A stretch of 64,000 nucleotides of DNA, taken from assembly GCF_026163565.1 (NCBI RefSeq), contig NZ_JAPDKN010000007.1, positions 124,001-188,000 on the forward strand, given 5' to 3'. The notes beneath the pieces were generated by a model. That model had not been told where the DNA came from. It saw only the letters and a list, made by a program, of their open reading frames with translations, and searched no databases. A program made the position numbers and the translations under genes. Every line of letters starts with the position of its first letter. Position 1 is the first letter of the stretch. Origin of the DNA: Chryseobacterium sp. YIM B08800 (GTDB taxonomy: Bacteria > Bacteroidota > Bacteroidia > Flavobacteriales > Weeksellaceae). Below are positions 7,805 through 17,274 of this stretch, piece after piece.

Positions 7805-10798
7805 ATGAAAAATTCCTATTACAATATAGGAGGTATTTTCTTTGGGCTCATGTTGACCGCTGTAAGCATTCCTACAACTGCCCAGACACGCACCATTTCG
7901 GGTACCATCACCTCATCAGGCAAACCTCTATCAGGAGTCGTAATCTCCCAAGAAGGCAATGATCAGGTAACCATAACCGGGAACAACGGAATCTATACTT
8001 TACAGGTTTCAGCAGAAAATACCATCCTATTGTTCAGACACCCTGATTATGCAGAAGAAAAATTTGCACTCACTAATCAGAAAGTCGTTAATATCAGCTT
8101 AGAACAAAAAGTAAAGGGAATCGAAGAAGTTATTCTCAACGCTGGCTACTACAAGGTAAAAGACAAAGAAAGAACCGGTAGTATTGCCAAAGTTTCAGCA
8201 AAAGATATAGAAAATCAACCTGTCACCAACGTACTGTCTACAGCACAGGGAAGAATGGCAGGAGTCAGTATCACCCAGAATTCAGGAACTCCCGGAGGTG
8301 GATTTGATATTCAGATCAGGGGCAGAAATAGTCTTCGGACCCGAAGCAATTCTGTCATTGATGGCAATCAGCCGCTTTATATTATTGATGGTGTTCCGGT
8401 GGGTACGGGAATCAGTTCCTCATATGCCGGAAGTATCCTTCCCAATGCAGATATAAATCCGCTGAATAGTATAAATCCTAACGATATTGAAAGTTTCGAG
8501 ATTCTGAAAGATGCGGACGCTACTGCCATCTATGGCTCACGGGGCGCTAATGGAGTGGTATTGGTAACTACCAAAAAAGGCAAAAAGGGAAATTTAAAAC
8601 TGACCCTGAACTCTTCATATGGTCTGAGCCATGCCATTTCAAACCTCAAAATGATGAATACTGCTCAGTATCTCGATATGAGAAAGCAGGCATTTGCCAA
8701 CAGCAATATCTCAGTCTATCCTGCTAATGCCTATGACATCAACGGAACCTGGGATTCCAACCGTTATACCGATTGGAGAAAGGAACTGATTGGTCATTAT
8801 GCCGCTTTGTCCAATACCCAGCTGTCACTCAGTGGAGGAAGTGAAAATACTAATTTCCTGCTCAGTCTTGGTCATAATGAACAAACTACTGTGTTTGGCA
8901 GGGATTTCAGGTACAGAACCAATACCATTTCAGGAAATATCAGCCACAGGTCTGCTAATAGAAAATTCAGTTTTAACTCATCCAATATTTTTACAGCAAC
9001 AGATAATAACCTAATTAGCTCTGATGCGACAAGGCAGTCGTATATTCTGGCTCCCAATGCACCCGCTCTTTATGATTCGGAAGGTAACCTTAACTGGGAA
9101 AACAACACCTTCACGAACCCTGCAGCTGCCTTTGAGAATTCCTATTCCAATAGCAATCTGCAATTCCTTAACAACATCAGTATGGAGTATGAAGCTTTTG
9201 AAAATTTTAAGCTCAAACTCAACGGAGGTTTAACCTATCAGACTTTTGAAGAATGGTCACTTCGTCCGAGTACAGCGTATAGTCCTTCTGCTGGAGCAAC
9301 ACCTCTCAATTCCATGTCCTCTAAATCCAATCAGAACAGACTGTCTATGGTGATAGAGCCGCAGATAAGCTGGATGTACAAAACAGGTAACCATAAATTT
9401 GATATCTTGGCGGGAGGAACCTATCAGAGAGATGTTTCAGACCGAGGTGAAATTCAGGGATCAGGTTTTGAAAGTAATGCATTTATCTATAATATAGGTG
9501 CTGCGATCAATAAAGTAATCCTTGATCAGATCAGTACTGAATACCGGTACGGTGCTTTTTTCGGCAGAATCAACTATCAGTACGATAAAAAATATATTTT
9601 CAATCTTACTGGAAGAAGAGACGGCAGCAGCCGATTTGGTCCCAATAATAAATATGCAATGTTCGGTGCTGTTGGGGCAGCATGGTTGTTTTCGGAAGAA
9701 GATTTTATGAAGAACATCTCATGGCTCAGTTTTGGAAAGCTGAGAGGGAGTTATGGTTCATCCGGAAGTGATAATATCGGGGATTACCAATACCTCGATA
9801 CCTTTGCCACTGCTAACCTCATCTATAACGGCAGTACCGGATTGGCTCCAACAAAACTCTATAATCCTGATTTCAGCTGGGAAAGAACCATCAAAACAGA
9901 AGCTGCTCTTGAACTAGGATTGTTCAACAACAGGCTTAACCTAAGTGCTGCGTATTACCGAAACCGCTCAGGAAATCAACTGGTGGGCTATCAGCTTTCC
10001 TCAGTAACGGGATTCAGCAGTGTATTGGCTAATCTGGATGCCGTTATTCAGAATACAGGATTTGAATTTGAGGCAAGCGGAGAAGTTATCAGTAATGGGA
10101 ATTTTTCATGGAGAAGTTCATTTAATATAACTATTCCCCGAAACAAGCTGATTTCCTTTCCGGGACTTGAAGGTTCATCCTATGCCAATACCTATGTTAT
10201 CGGAGAGTCTGTAAACATTGTTAAACTCTATGAGCTTCAGGGGGTAAACCCTAATACTTTGGTCTATGATTTTACCGATTTCAATGGCGACGGAAAGATC
10301 GCATCACCGGATGACAGGCAAGTGATCAGAAATCTTGGACAGCAGTTTTACGGAGGACTAAGCAATGAATTACGCTACCGAAACTGGAACTTTTCTTTTT
10401 TGTTGCAGTTTGTAAAGCAACAGAGCAGAAACTATAACTCAGCAATGTCTTCACCCGGCATTATGGCGAATCTCCCGGTGGAGGCATTGAATGTATGGTC
10501 GCCTTCGAATCCCAACGGACTTTATATGCCATACCGCTCCACGTCTAATTCTTCCCACAGCCTTTTTCAAAATAGTGATGCCAGTGTTTCTGACGCTTCA
10601 TTTATAAGGCTTAAAAATGTGCAGCTTACCTATAATCTCTCTTTGGACTCAGGTCTTTTCAGGGAAGTAAAGCTTTATTTTCAGGGGCAGAACCTCTTGA
10701 CCTTAACGAAGTTCTTTGGAATTGATCCCGAGATGACCTCTTTTGGATTCCTGCCTCCTTTGAAAACGTTTTCATTTGGTATTCAGCTTACGCTGTGA
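7805..10798 (+). CDS. SusC/RagA-family TonB-linked outer-membrane transporter
   Basis: 997 residues, the usual SusC length. Signal peptide 1-26 (ending PTTAQ), then a carboxypeptidase-regulatory-like domain (~28-105), then a TonB plug: VLNAGYYKVKDKERTGSIAK, NVLSTAQGRMAGVSI, PLYIIDGVPVG and the SusC signature DADATAIYGSRGANGVVLVT. The rest is a 22-strand barrel ending in aromatic-rich strands (FSFGIQLTL). SusC proteins import glycans or oligopeptides with their SusD lid. No sigma/FecR pair is next to it. SusD and an S9 peptidase follow immediately, so an oligopeptide substrate is more likely than a sugar. It has a long leader that may regulate it. The gene is visibly richer in G and C than the defence genes to its left. 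Confidence 0.93.
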   Translation: MKNSYYNIGGIFFGLMLTAVSIPTTAQTRTISGTITSSGKPLSGVVISQEGNDQVTITGNNGIYTLQVSAENTILLFRHPDYAEEKFALTNQKVVNISLEQKVKGIEEVILNAGYYKVKDKERTGSIAKVSAKDIENQPVTNVLSTAQGRMAGVSITQNSGTPGGGFDIQIRGRNSLRTRSNSVIDGNQPLYIIDGVPVGTGISSSYAGSILPNADINPLNSINPNDIESFEILKDADATAIYGSRGANGVVLVTTKKGKKGNLKLTLNSSYGLSHAISNLKMMNTAQYLDMRKQAFANSNISVYPANAYDINGTWDSNRYTDWRKELIGHYAALSNTQLSLSGGSENTNFLLSLGHNEQTTVFGRDFRYRTNTISGNISHRSANRKFSFNSSNIFTATDNNLISSDATRQSYILAPNAPALYDSEGNLNWENNTFTNPAAAFENSYSNSNLQFLNNISMEYEAFENFKLKLNGGLTYQTFEEWSLRPSTAYSPSAGATPLNSMSSKSNQNRLSMVIEPQISWMYKTGNHKFDILAGGTYQRDVSDRGEIQGSGFESNAFIYNIGAAINKVILDQISTEYRYGAFFGRINYQYDKKYIFNLTGRRDGSSRFGPNNKYAMFGAVGAAWLFSEEDFMKNISWLSFGKLRGSYGSSGSDNIGDYQYLDTFATANLIYNGSTGLAPTKLYNPDFSWERTIKTEAALELGLFNNRLNLSAAYYRNRSGNQLVGYQLSSVTGFSSVLANLDAVIQNTGFEFEASGEVISNGNFSWRSSFNITIPRNKLISFPGLEGSSYANTYVIGESVNIVKLYELQGVNPNTLVYDFTDFNGDGKIASPDDRQVIRNLGQQFYGGLSNELRYRNWNFSFLLQFVKQQSRNYNSAMSSPGIMANLPVEALNVWSPSNPNGLYMPYRSTSNSSHSLFQNSDASVSDASFIRLKNVQLTYNLSLDSGLFREVKLYFQGQNLLTLTKFFGIDPEMTSFGFLPPLKTFSFGIQLTL

Positions 10799-10853
10799 TG
10801 AATCCTTAACGGAAACCAAAGATCGTCATATTATTTAATTCAATACAAAAACA

Positions 10854-12230
10854 ATGAAATCAATATTCAATAGTATAATAATGGCGGTACTCATTTATCT
10901 GATGAGTACTGCTGTATCGTGTGAAAAAATTCTTGAAGTGGAATTGCCCGACAACCAAATGTTGTCAGAAACCGTCTTCAGTGATACTCAGACTGCCAAT
11001 GCAGTATTATCAGGATTGTATGCCGGATTGTGGGAATCATCACCTGTTACGGGTGATCAAAGCGGAAGGCTTCTTGGTCTCTATACTGATGACCTGACCT
11101 ATTATGCAGTCAGTGCAACGAATGGGCTGCCTGAACTATCCAATAATACACAGATTGATTCCAATCAGTTTGTAAGTTCGTTCTGGAATGCTGCGTATCA
11201 GAAAATATATGTCAGCAATTCCATAATTGAAGGGCTTAAAGAAGCGAATCATATTCCGGAAGCTGATAAAGCAAGGATAAAAGGGGAGACTCTGGTCATC
11301 CGTTCTTTACTCTTTTTCTACGTTCAACAGGTTTACGGGGATATTCCGTATCCTGTGACAACCAATTATATGATCAATCAGAGCATTTCAAAAACATCTT
11401 CTGCGGAAGTACTGATGAGAATTGAATCTGATGTGAAGGAAGCTATTGAACTGCTTTCTGATACGTACCGGAATAATGAACGCATCTATATCAATAAAAA
11501 AGCAGCGCAGCTTCTTCTGGGTAAAGTTCAGATGCAGCAGCTGAAATGGATAGAGGCAGAAGCTACGTTGAAAACAGTTGTTCAGAGTCCGCTCTATCAG
11601 TTTCAAAATGATATCACGAAAGTCTTTCTTAAAAACGGAAACCATATTATCTGGCAGCTCAGACCTAAGAACAATGGGGATGCGGTAAGGGAAGCAACTA
11701 TTTATTATTTTGTTAATGTTGCTCCCACCTCTATGGCACTTTCCGCATCTTTAATCAGCTCATTTCAGATTGGAGATCTTAGAAAGCAAAATTGGATGGG
11801 AATGGTTACAGTAGGAGGGAACACCTGGTATAGAGCGGAAAAATACAAAGCAAGGTCTGCCAACTCAACAGAAAATTCTATCGTCTTCAGACTGGAAGAA
11901 GCCTATTTGCTTTTGGCAGAGGCTCTGACACAGCAAAATAAAATGTCAGAGGCCATACCGTTTATTAACCCAATCAAACAAAGGGCAGGACAGCCATTGC
12001 TTGGCAGTTCTGTTACACAACAGCAGCTTCTCGAAGAAATCCTAAATGAAAACAGAAGAGAATTTTTTACAGAAATGGGACATCGGTTTCTTGATTTGAA
12101 AAGAGCTGGGAAGCTTAATGAATTGCAGCAGACTAAACCCAACTGGAAAGATAAACATAAAGTATGGCCACTTCCACAACAGGAACTGCTGCTCAATGCC
12201 AATCTGAATCCTCAAAATTTAGGGTATTAA
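10854..12230 (+). CDS. SusD/RagB-family substrate-binding lipoprotein
   Basis: 458 residues. Lipoprotein signal with lipobox STAVSC, lipidated Cys23. The usual SusD landmarks follow: an early ANAVLSGLYAGLWESS helix, a TPR-like helical scaffold (RSLLFFYVQQVYGDIPYPV), and the C-terminal LNENRREFFTEMGHRFLDLKR block with a final WPLPQQELLLN motif near the end. It caps the SusC barrel on the cell surface and binds substrate. It begins 55 bp after susC and overlaps the peptidase start codon (TAATG), so the three genes are one operon. Shorter than many SusDs (~500-600) but complete. Confidence 0.92.
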   Translation: MKSIFNSIIMAVLIYLMSTAVSCEKILEVELPDNQMLSETVFSDTQTANAVLSGLYAGLWESSPVTGDQSGRLLGLYTDDLTYYAVSATNGLPELSNNTQIDSNQFVSSFWNAAYQKIYVSNSIIEGLKEANHIPEADKARIKGETLVIRSLLFFYVQQVYGDIPYPVTTNYMINQSISKTSSAEVLMRIESDVKEAIELLSDTYRNNERIYINKKAAQLLLGKVQMQQLKWIEAEATLKTVVQSPLYQFQNDITKVFLKNGNHIIWQLRPKNNGDAVREATIYYFVNVAPTSMALSASLISSFQIGDLRKQNWMGMVTVGGNTWYRAEKYKARSANSTENSIVFRLEEAYLLLAEALTQQNKMSEAIPFINPIKQRAGQPLLGSSVTQQQLLEEILNENRREFFTEMGHRFLDLKRAGKLNELQQTKPNWKDKHKVWPLPQQELLLNANLNPQNLGY

Positions 12231-14710
12231 TGAGAGTATGTTGTTTTATTATTCTGCTGTTTTATATGAGTTGCTATAAAGCGCAGAAAAAGATTAGTGA
12301 ATTGGACCAGTGGATGTCCCGCTTCTCAACGATGATCGGTCAGATGAAAGTATCCGCTGATCAGCGTTTCGTTTTGCTGACCAAAATGTACGCGAATAGT
12401 TCTGATTCAGTTATTGTGTTTGATCGTCAATCAGGAGTAAGCCCATCCGATACCATTTTGAAAAAGAGCAACATTAGTTTTCTGAATAATCATACTGTTT
12501 TTGCTTCAGGGCCACGAAGGGCTGAATTCATTGATTTGAAGACAAAAAAAAGAAAAATTTATAGTCGTGTACAGCGATGCAATGTCACCCTGAAGCAATA
12601 TGTAATATTGGGTACTGATAAAACCCTAAAAATTTATAATTCCCAAGGAAAAGAGCTTTACAATGAGGCCGGAACATTGAACTATACTATTTCAGAGCAG
12701 GGACAGGTTTTTAGTCTTGTTGAAAGTGGAGGATCTCATAAAATATTGAAATGGAATGGCAGTGCCATGAAAGTGCTTTATTCTACTGTAAATAAAATTG
12801 TTGCGATGGATCTTTTGGAAGCAGACAGATTTATTGTCTTAAAAGAAAAAGCAGATACCAACGGAAAGATTAGAATAGCAATATTAAGAATATCAGACTG
12901 TAAGTTGTTTTATAACAGCCAGATCAGTCTCGGAGAAGATCAAAGCGTTAAAGTAACTGAAGCAGGCCGTTCTGAAACTTTTTTAATTGATATTGTTGCA
13001 AGGAGAGCTCCTGAAAAAGTACAACAACTTGAAATTTGGTATGGCGGAGACAAGTATCTTCGTAATAAGGACCAAGAATGGACTGAGCATCAATATATCG
13101 TATGGAATGTTAAAAACAATCAAGTTCGTTCAATTCCTCATAAAGCAATGCAGGTTTTTATAACGACAGACAATCCACGTTATTTTTGGACCTATAATCT
13201 TAGGGAAGATAATGATTACCGGGGATTCAGAAGCCTGAACATATATCGATATGACCTTTTGGAAAACAAATCTGAGCTTGTTTTTGAGAATGCTTCAGAA
13301 ATGGTGATAGGAAAGGAGGCGCGTTACACCATTGGATTTCTGATGTATAAAAATCAATGGATGGTATACGATCATCTGTTAGAGCAGACGAAAATTATCA
13401 ATTATAATACAACACTAAGCTATCCGATCTTTATGCCTGATAGCAGCTTGCTCTTTACAGGAGAAGACCAACTGATCAACTATCATCTTGAAACAGGTGT
13501 GTTAAAAACAGTATTCAAACAAGAGAACAGCAAAGTCAGCTTTCATGAATACAGTGGAAAAATGATTCATCAGATGGAATCTTTTAAGATAACACAACGA
13601 ACTATTGAAGTGTCTCAACCGTTGATGTTGCATATCACAAGAGAAGACCATAATGATTCGGGATATTATTCTTATTATAAAGGTACAATCAAAGAAATAC
13701 TGCCTTACAGTAGCAACAGGATTAAAATGTTTTTGAATAAAGATCAACAAGATCTGATCTATGCGATCGAAGAAAACTACAACCTATCACCACAAATGTA
13801 CAGCAAAAGCAAGTCATCAGGTCAAAAGAAGGTACTTTATACAACTAACCTTCATGATAAGGAAGCTATAGAACTCAATCAGGATGTTATTTCATATACC
13901 AACAGTGAAGGTAAGTATCTGAAAGGAGTTCTATATTATCCCATTACATTTGACAAGACAAAAAAATATCCTTTGGTGGTACAGGTATACAGTATTCAGC
14001 ATGATGAGTTCAATAAATATCTGTATCCTGCCTGGGGAGCTAGTGGATTCAATATCCGCCTTCTGCTTGAGAACGGTTATATGGTTTTTCAGCCCGATAT
14101 TGTTTCAGATAGCAGAGGTCCGGGAATTTCGGCACTCGATTGTGTTCATTCCGGACTGGATGCTATTCAAGGAAATGTAAATATTGACTTCAGACGTATT
14201 GGTTTGACAGGGCATTCATTCGGTGGTTATGAGACCAACTTTATCGCTACCCATTCAGCAAGGTTCACAACCTATGTCTCGGGGGCGGGGCTTAGCGACA
14301 TTATGAATACTTACTTTTCATTTAATGAACTGTTTAAAATAGCAGACTATTCAAGATTTGAAACCGGACAGTTTTCAATGGGAGTTCCTTTTTCTGAAGA
14401 CAAGGATCTGTATTATAGAAATAATCCCATCAATTTTATGGAGAAAGTCAATTCACCGGTATTGCTGTGGGCAGGTAAGAAAGATACGAATATTCCACCA
14501 ACGCAAACCTTGAGTTTTTATATGGGATTATTAAGAAACAGAAAAAAGGTGGTGGCACTGATGTATGCAGATCAGGAACACACATTCAAGAAAGATTCCG
14601 AAGACATCAAGGATCTTAATAGTAAAATCATGGAGTGGTGGGACTATCACCTGAAAGGTAGGAAAGATATAGGATGGATTGATAAAGAAATGAAAAGGGA
14701 CGCTGAATAG
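12230..14710 (+). CDS. S9-family (prolyl oligopeptidase-like) serine peptidase
   Basis: I chose the ATG at 12230, which overlaps the SusD stop as TAATG; the frame is open 22 codons further up but that part lies inside susD. That gives 826 residues. The N-terminus MRVCCFIILLFYMSC is hydrophobic and ends in a possible lipobox, so the protein is exported and perhaps lipidated. Residues ~40-560 are a weakly conserved beta-propeller. The alpha/beta-hydrolase domain holds the nucleophile in GHSFGGYET, Asp in GKKDTNIPP and His in DQEHTFKKD, a full triad. S9 enzymes cleave short peptides. Its place after SusC/SusD suggests trimming peptides taken up or released at the outer membrane. Confidence 0.88.
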   Translation: MRVCCFIILLFYMSCYKAQKKISELDQWMSRFSTMIGQMKVSADQRFVLLTKMYANSSDSVIVFDRQSGVSPSDTILKKSNISFLNNHTVFASGPRRAEFIDLKTKKRKIYSRVQRCNVTLKQYVILGTDKTLKIYNSQGKELYNEAGTLNYTISEQGQVFSLVESGGSHKILKWNGSAMKVLYSTVNKIVAMDLLEADRFIVLKEKADTNGKIRIAILRISDCKLFYNSQISLGEDQSVKVTEAGRSETFLIDIVARRAPEKVQQLEIWYGGDKYLRNKDQEWTEHQYIVWNVKNNQVRSIPHKAMQVFITTDNPRYFWTYNLREDNDYRGFRSLNIYRYDLLENKSELVFENASEMVIGKEARYTIGFLMYKNQWMVYDHLLEQTKIINYNTTLSYPIFMPDSSLLFTGEDQLINYHLETGVLKTVFKQENSKVSFHEYSGKMIHQMESFKITQRTIEVSQPLMLHITREDHNDSGYYSYYKGTIKEILPYSSNRIKMFLNKDQQDLIYAIEENYNLSPQMYSKSKSSGQKKVLYTTNLHDKEAIELNQDVISYTNSEGKYLKGVLYYPITFDKTKKYPLVVQVYSIQHDEFNKYLYPAWGASGFNIRLLLENGYMVFQPDIVSDSRGPGISALDCVHSGLDAIQGNVNIDFRRIGLTGHSFGGYETNFIATHSARFTTYVSGAGLSDIMNTYFSFNELFKIADYSRFETGQFSMGVPFSEDKDLYYRNNPINFMEKVNSPVLLWAGKKDTNIPPTQTLSFYMGLLRNRKKVVALMYADQEHTFKKDSEDIKDLNSKIMEWWDYHLKGRKDIGWIDKEMKRDAE

Positions 14711-14717
14711 CGCCCCT
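14696..14717. terminator. Weak hairpin between convergent genes
   Basis: Arms AGGGACGCT (14696-14704) and AGCGCCCCT (14709-14717) form a stem with one mismatch and a GAAT loop, between the S9 gene and the convergent small-protein gene. On the minus strand it is followed by a short T-run. Confidence 0.4.
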
Positions 14718-14738
14718 ACCTTTGTAATTAATAAAGCA

Positions 14739-15011
14739 CTAAGGAATTTTATAAAGCGGTGTTCCACACATCGTGTCTGAACCAATTCTATGCAGTTCAA
14801 CGCTAGTATCCAATGCCCATTCACAGACATCACCGGAAACGATATTGCTACATTCCTGATCAGCATCCTCACATTGGAACTGACCACCACCCAAGCTAAC
14901 AATTCTGTAAGCTGGCTCTAAAGCTCGTGTACTCTTCTTTGCCAACATGGTGGCAAAAGCTGACCCTGTTCCCAGTGCTACCAGGATGACAGGAAAAAGA
15001 ATTTTTTTCAT
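14739..15011 (-). CDS. Small exported cysteine-containing protein (DUF6520-like)
   Basis: 90 residues. Signal peptide MKKILFPVILVALGTGSAFA, mature part ~70 residues with four cysteines (QFQCED, DQECSN, DVCEW, DTMCGT) and a C-terminal LYKIP. The layout, a signal peptide then YRI..., CxxxxxxC, then a last Cys before LY, matches the DUF6520 family of Bacteroidetes exported peptides as I know it, related in style to NVEALA peptides. Four cysteines could form two disulfides. The MauE-like membrane protein is encoded 25 bp upstream in the same operon, and the SusC/SusD/S9 genes face it. A role as signal, toxin or substrate is open. Confidence 0.6.
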   Translation of the reverse strand: MKKILFPVILVALGTGSAFATMLAKKSTRALEPAYRIVSLGGGQFQCEDADQECSNIVSGDVCEWALDTSVELHRIGSDTMCGTPLYKIP

Positions 15012-15036
15012 AATAAAAAAATATTTGATTTGCTGC

Positions 15037-16557
15037 CTACTCTGAAAAACGGTTTTCGGCTTCCCCGTTTTTAAAATGTTTTTTCAGGGGCTGGGTAAGT
15101 TTATATTGTACCAGCTGATTTCCAACAATTGCGTACAAATGCTCATCGGTGACTCTAAAATCTGACATGCTGTTATTTTTAATATTGTCGATGTACATAC
15201 TGCCAATATATTCCTGAGATTCGGTATTATAGATGTCGATAACTTTGCTTTCTTTCCACCTGCCTAAAGATTCATGTCTCCCTCTTAATTGAGCAGGGTT
15301 AAATATCAGACCTCTGTATACGATCGCATGTCCATTGACTTTTAATGCAGGTTTAGACATTTTAGACTTTCCATTGGAGAGCGGAGTTACTTTAATCTGT
15401 GCGATTTTAGTCGTATCAATAGTTCTCCATCTGTGAATAAGCTGCATTGAATGATTCATTACAAGAAACTGGTTTCTATAACTGTAGATATAGCTGACAG
15501 TCGGTGTTATAGGATCGGCTGAAAGATAACCGTCAGAATCGAAAACACCATCCATTTGCTTTTCAAGTAAATCGGGATGTAATGTCACCTGATTTTTACC
15601 ATTGTTATTGATTAAAATGGTTCCCAGTATTAAGTTCTTGGTTTGAGATGATAGGGTGCGAATGGCAATTTTATTACTGTCAATAATTTCAAGCTGGCTA
15701 AAAAATGCATCATTAAAACTGATTACTTTGTTTTGTGTATCACCTAATTTACCTTTGAATATGATGGGTACATTTCCATCGTAGATATAATAATTGTGAT
15801 CTTTAACTTTAATCTCAATTTTTTTAAATGGATATTTGCTGAGTCCCAGATCAATCTTGGTATTTACAATTTTCTTTAAAAGTGAATCAACTGCTAATAT
15901 ATTTTGAGGGAGGCTTCGGTTAGCTAAATAAAGCTCCTCATTTTTAGCACCAGCAAAATAAAACGAATGATTCTCCAGATCCATACTTTTTATTTTTAAA
16001 ATAGGATGCATTAGAAACCTTCTAGTAAAATTGTTTTCCTGTTTTATAATGTGTTCTGACTTAAAAAACAAAATAATGACAAGAATACAACTCAAAATAT
16101 TGTAAATTACTAAGATGAATGCTGTTTTACGGATCGTCTTGCGATTTGCACTTTCGGTGATGAGGACTGCTAAACCTCCCATAATTACACAAAGAATATT
16201 AAAAATCAGATGTTCAGTCCATCCCATTTTTTCCAAGATTCCTCCACATGAGCAAGGGACAAAGTCACTGTAATTTAAAATGAGAAATATATAGACTGTA
16301 AATGCTGACATTAGGGCAGTGGATAAGTATAATCCGGTTAATCTACTGTTTGGAAAAATTAATAACAATACAATAATTAATTCTGAGATAATAACAGCAT
16401 AAGAAATAACACCTGCATATGCACTTAGTAATGGAGACTGAGCAATCTGCACTTGAAAATTTTCAAAATCTAGTAATTTACTCACACTTGCATAAACAAA
16501 CAATAGAATAAAAAAGCAGGCAACAGTTTTGATAAAAATAGTTTTGATGTTTTTCAT
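15037..16557 (-). CDS. MauE/DoxX-like membrane protein with periplasmic propeller-like domain
   Basis: 506 residues. The first ~170 form about five membrane helices in the MauE/DoxX pattern: VYASVSKLLDFENF after helix 1 and a conserved PCSCGG motif after helix 3, then EKMGWTEHLIFN. MauE proteins handle electrons or quinones for disulfide formation in periplasmic proteins. The ~330-residue C-terminal part is soluble with repeated beta-rich segments, consistent with a beta-propeller, and I do not recognise a named family. It lies between the small cysteine proteins in a minus-strand operon, so oxidising or sensing their disulfides is a reasonable inference. Confidence 0.7.
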   Translation of the reverse strand: MKNIKTIFIKTVACFFILLFVYASVSKLLDFENFQVQIAQSPLLSAYAGVISYAVIISELIIVLLLIFPNSRLTGLYLSTALMSAFTVYIFLILNYSDFVPCSCGGILEKMGWTEHLIFNILCVIMGGLAVLITESANRKTIRKTAFILVIYNILSCILVIILFFKSEHIIKQENNFTRRFLMHPILKIKSMDLENHSFYFAGAKNEELYLANRSLPQNILAVDSLLKKIVNTKIDLGLSKYPFKKIEIKVKDHNYYIYDGNVPIIFKGKLGDTQNKVISFNDAFFSQLEIIDSNKIAIRTLSSQTKNLILGTILINNNGKNQVTLHPDLLEKQMDGVFDSDGYLSADPITPTVSYIYSYRNQFLVMNHSMQLIHRWRTIDTTKIAQIKVTPLSNGKSKMSKPALKVNGHAIVYRGLIFNPAQLRGRHESLGRWKESKVIDIYNTESQEYIGSMYIDNIKNNSMSDFRVTDEHLYAIVGNQLVQYKLTQPLKKHFKNGEAENRFSE

Positions 16558-16575
16558 GGCATGTTATTATTAGGT

Positions 16576-16782
16576 TTAACAGACCTGAACCAATCTCCAT
16601 TTGATTTTCCACCCGCAATATTCAGGCATTGGTTCCCCTTTGAAAAGAGTTATGGTAGTTTTGAAATTCCCCATACTTTCCCAGATGCCACTCTTTGGAC
16701 ATGGTAAGCCTGTAACAACTGATATGGAGGTATGAGGAATCATAGTTTTATATCTGGTTTTTAATCCTTCGTAAGCCGCCAA
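16576..16782 (-). CDS. Small CPxSGxW protein
   Basis: 68 residues. Motifs: GLPCPKSGIWES near residue 25-36, then FKGEPMPEYCGWKIKWRLVQVC. It has three cysteines and four tryptophans in a short chain, and no signal peptide. The start overlaps the end of the upstream lipoprotein gene by 22 bp, so the two are translationally coupled. I recall similar short motifs (Cys-Pro-x-Ser-Gly-x-Trp ... Trp) in small hypothetical and immunity-like proteins, but I cannot name a family. Because it sits between a lipoprotein and a MauE-like gene it probably belongs to the same exported-peptide system. Confidence 0.55.
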   Translation of the reverse strand: MAAYEGLKTRYKTMIPHTSISVVTGLPCPKSGIWESMGNFKTTITLFKGEPMPEYCGWKIKWRLVQVC

Positions 16783-16997
16783 TTATCGCCGTCTCTCACC
16801 GGAGGATCTTTAGGGTTAGGATTTTCAATCAAATCAGTAGATTTTGCAGAATCCTGTTTCATTGAAAAAACGTCTGCTGAACGTTCTGAATTTTTAATCA
16901 GTTTGTTACTGGGGATCATATCTTCATCTCGATGGCTACAGTTTTGCATAAAAACTGCTGCGATCATTATGCTCAAAAATGGGATAAACTTTTTCAT
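16761..16997 (-). CDS. Small predicted lipoprotein
   Basis: 78 residues. MKKFIPFLSIMIAAVFMQNC is a lipoprotein signal with Cys20 as lipid site, followed by SHRDEDMIPSNK and a disordered tail rich in Asp, Lys and Pro ending NWRLTKD. Short lipoproteins with this head are common in Chryseobacterium. It is the first gene of the minus-strand operon lipoprotein - CPxSGxW - MauE - DUF6520 and shares a 277-bp divergent control region with the TPR-AraC regulator. Function unknown. Confidence 0.6.
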   Translation of the reverse strand: MKKFIPFLSIMIAAVFMQNCSHRDEDMIPSNKLIKNSERSADVFSMKQDSAKSTDLIENPNPKDPPVRDGDNWRLTKD

Positions 16998-17274
16998 GTT
17001 GATTATTTTAATTTGGTTATCCCGGCCGGATTATATTAGAATTCTGATGTCAAAATTATCCGGCTTATGAGGTAAAAAAAACTGTTCTGTGGCTCTATTT
17101 TAAAATTAACACGTATCAATTTTAAAATTGGAACATTTAGAATTGAGACTTAAGTATTTGATTTTAAATATATTATGTTTGTTTTGTTTTTGCGGGTGTT
17201 CAATTCCTTTAATTTTGATTTATTTAAAACATAAATGATTATTTTTGATATGGTGAGGTTCTAAATATCAGCAT
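16998..17274. promoter_or_regulatory. Divergent control region between the peptide operon and its regulator
   Basis: 277 bp, AT-rich, no ORF. On the plus strand TTTG (17214-17217), 22 nt, then TATTTTTG (17240-17247) fits the Bacteroidetes promoter, 27 bp ahead of the regulator gene. No clear palindrome was found. Confidence 0.4.

Noticed and set aside
12164..12229. 22-codon N-terminal extension of the S9 peptidase
   Set aside because: Lies inside susD; the TAATG overlap at 12230 gives a better start with a signal sequence.
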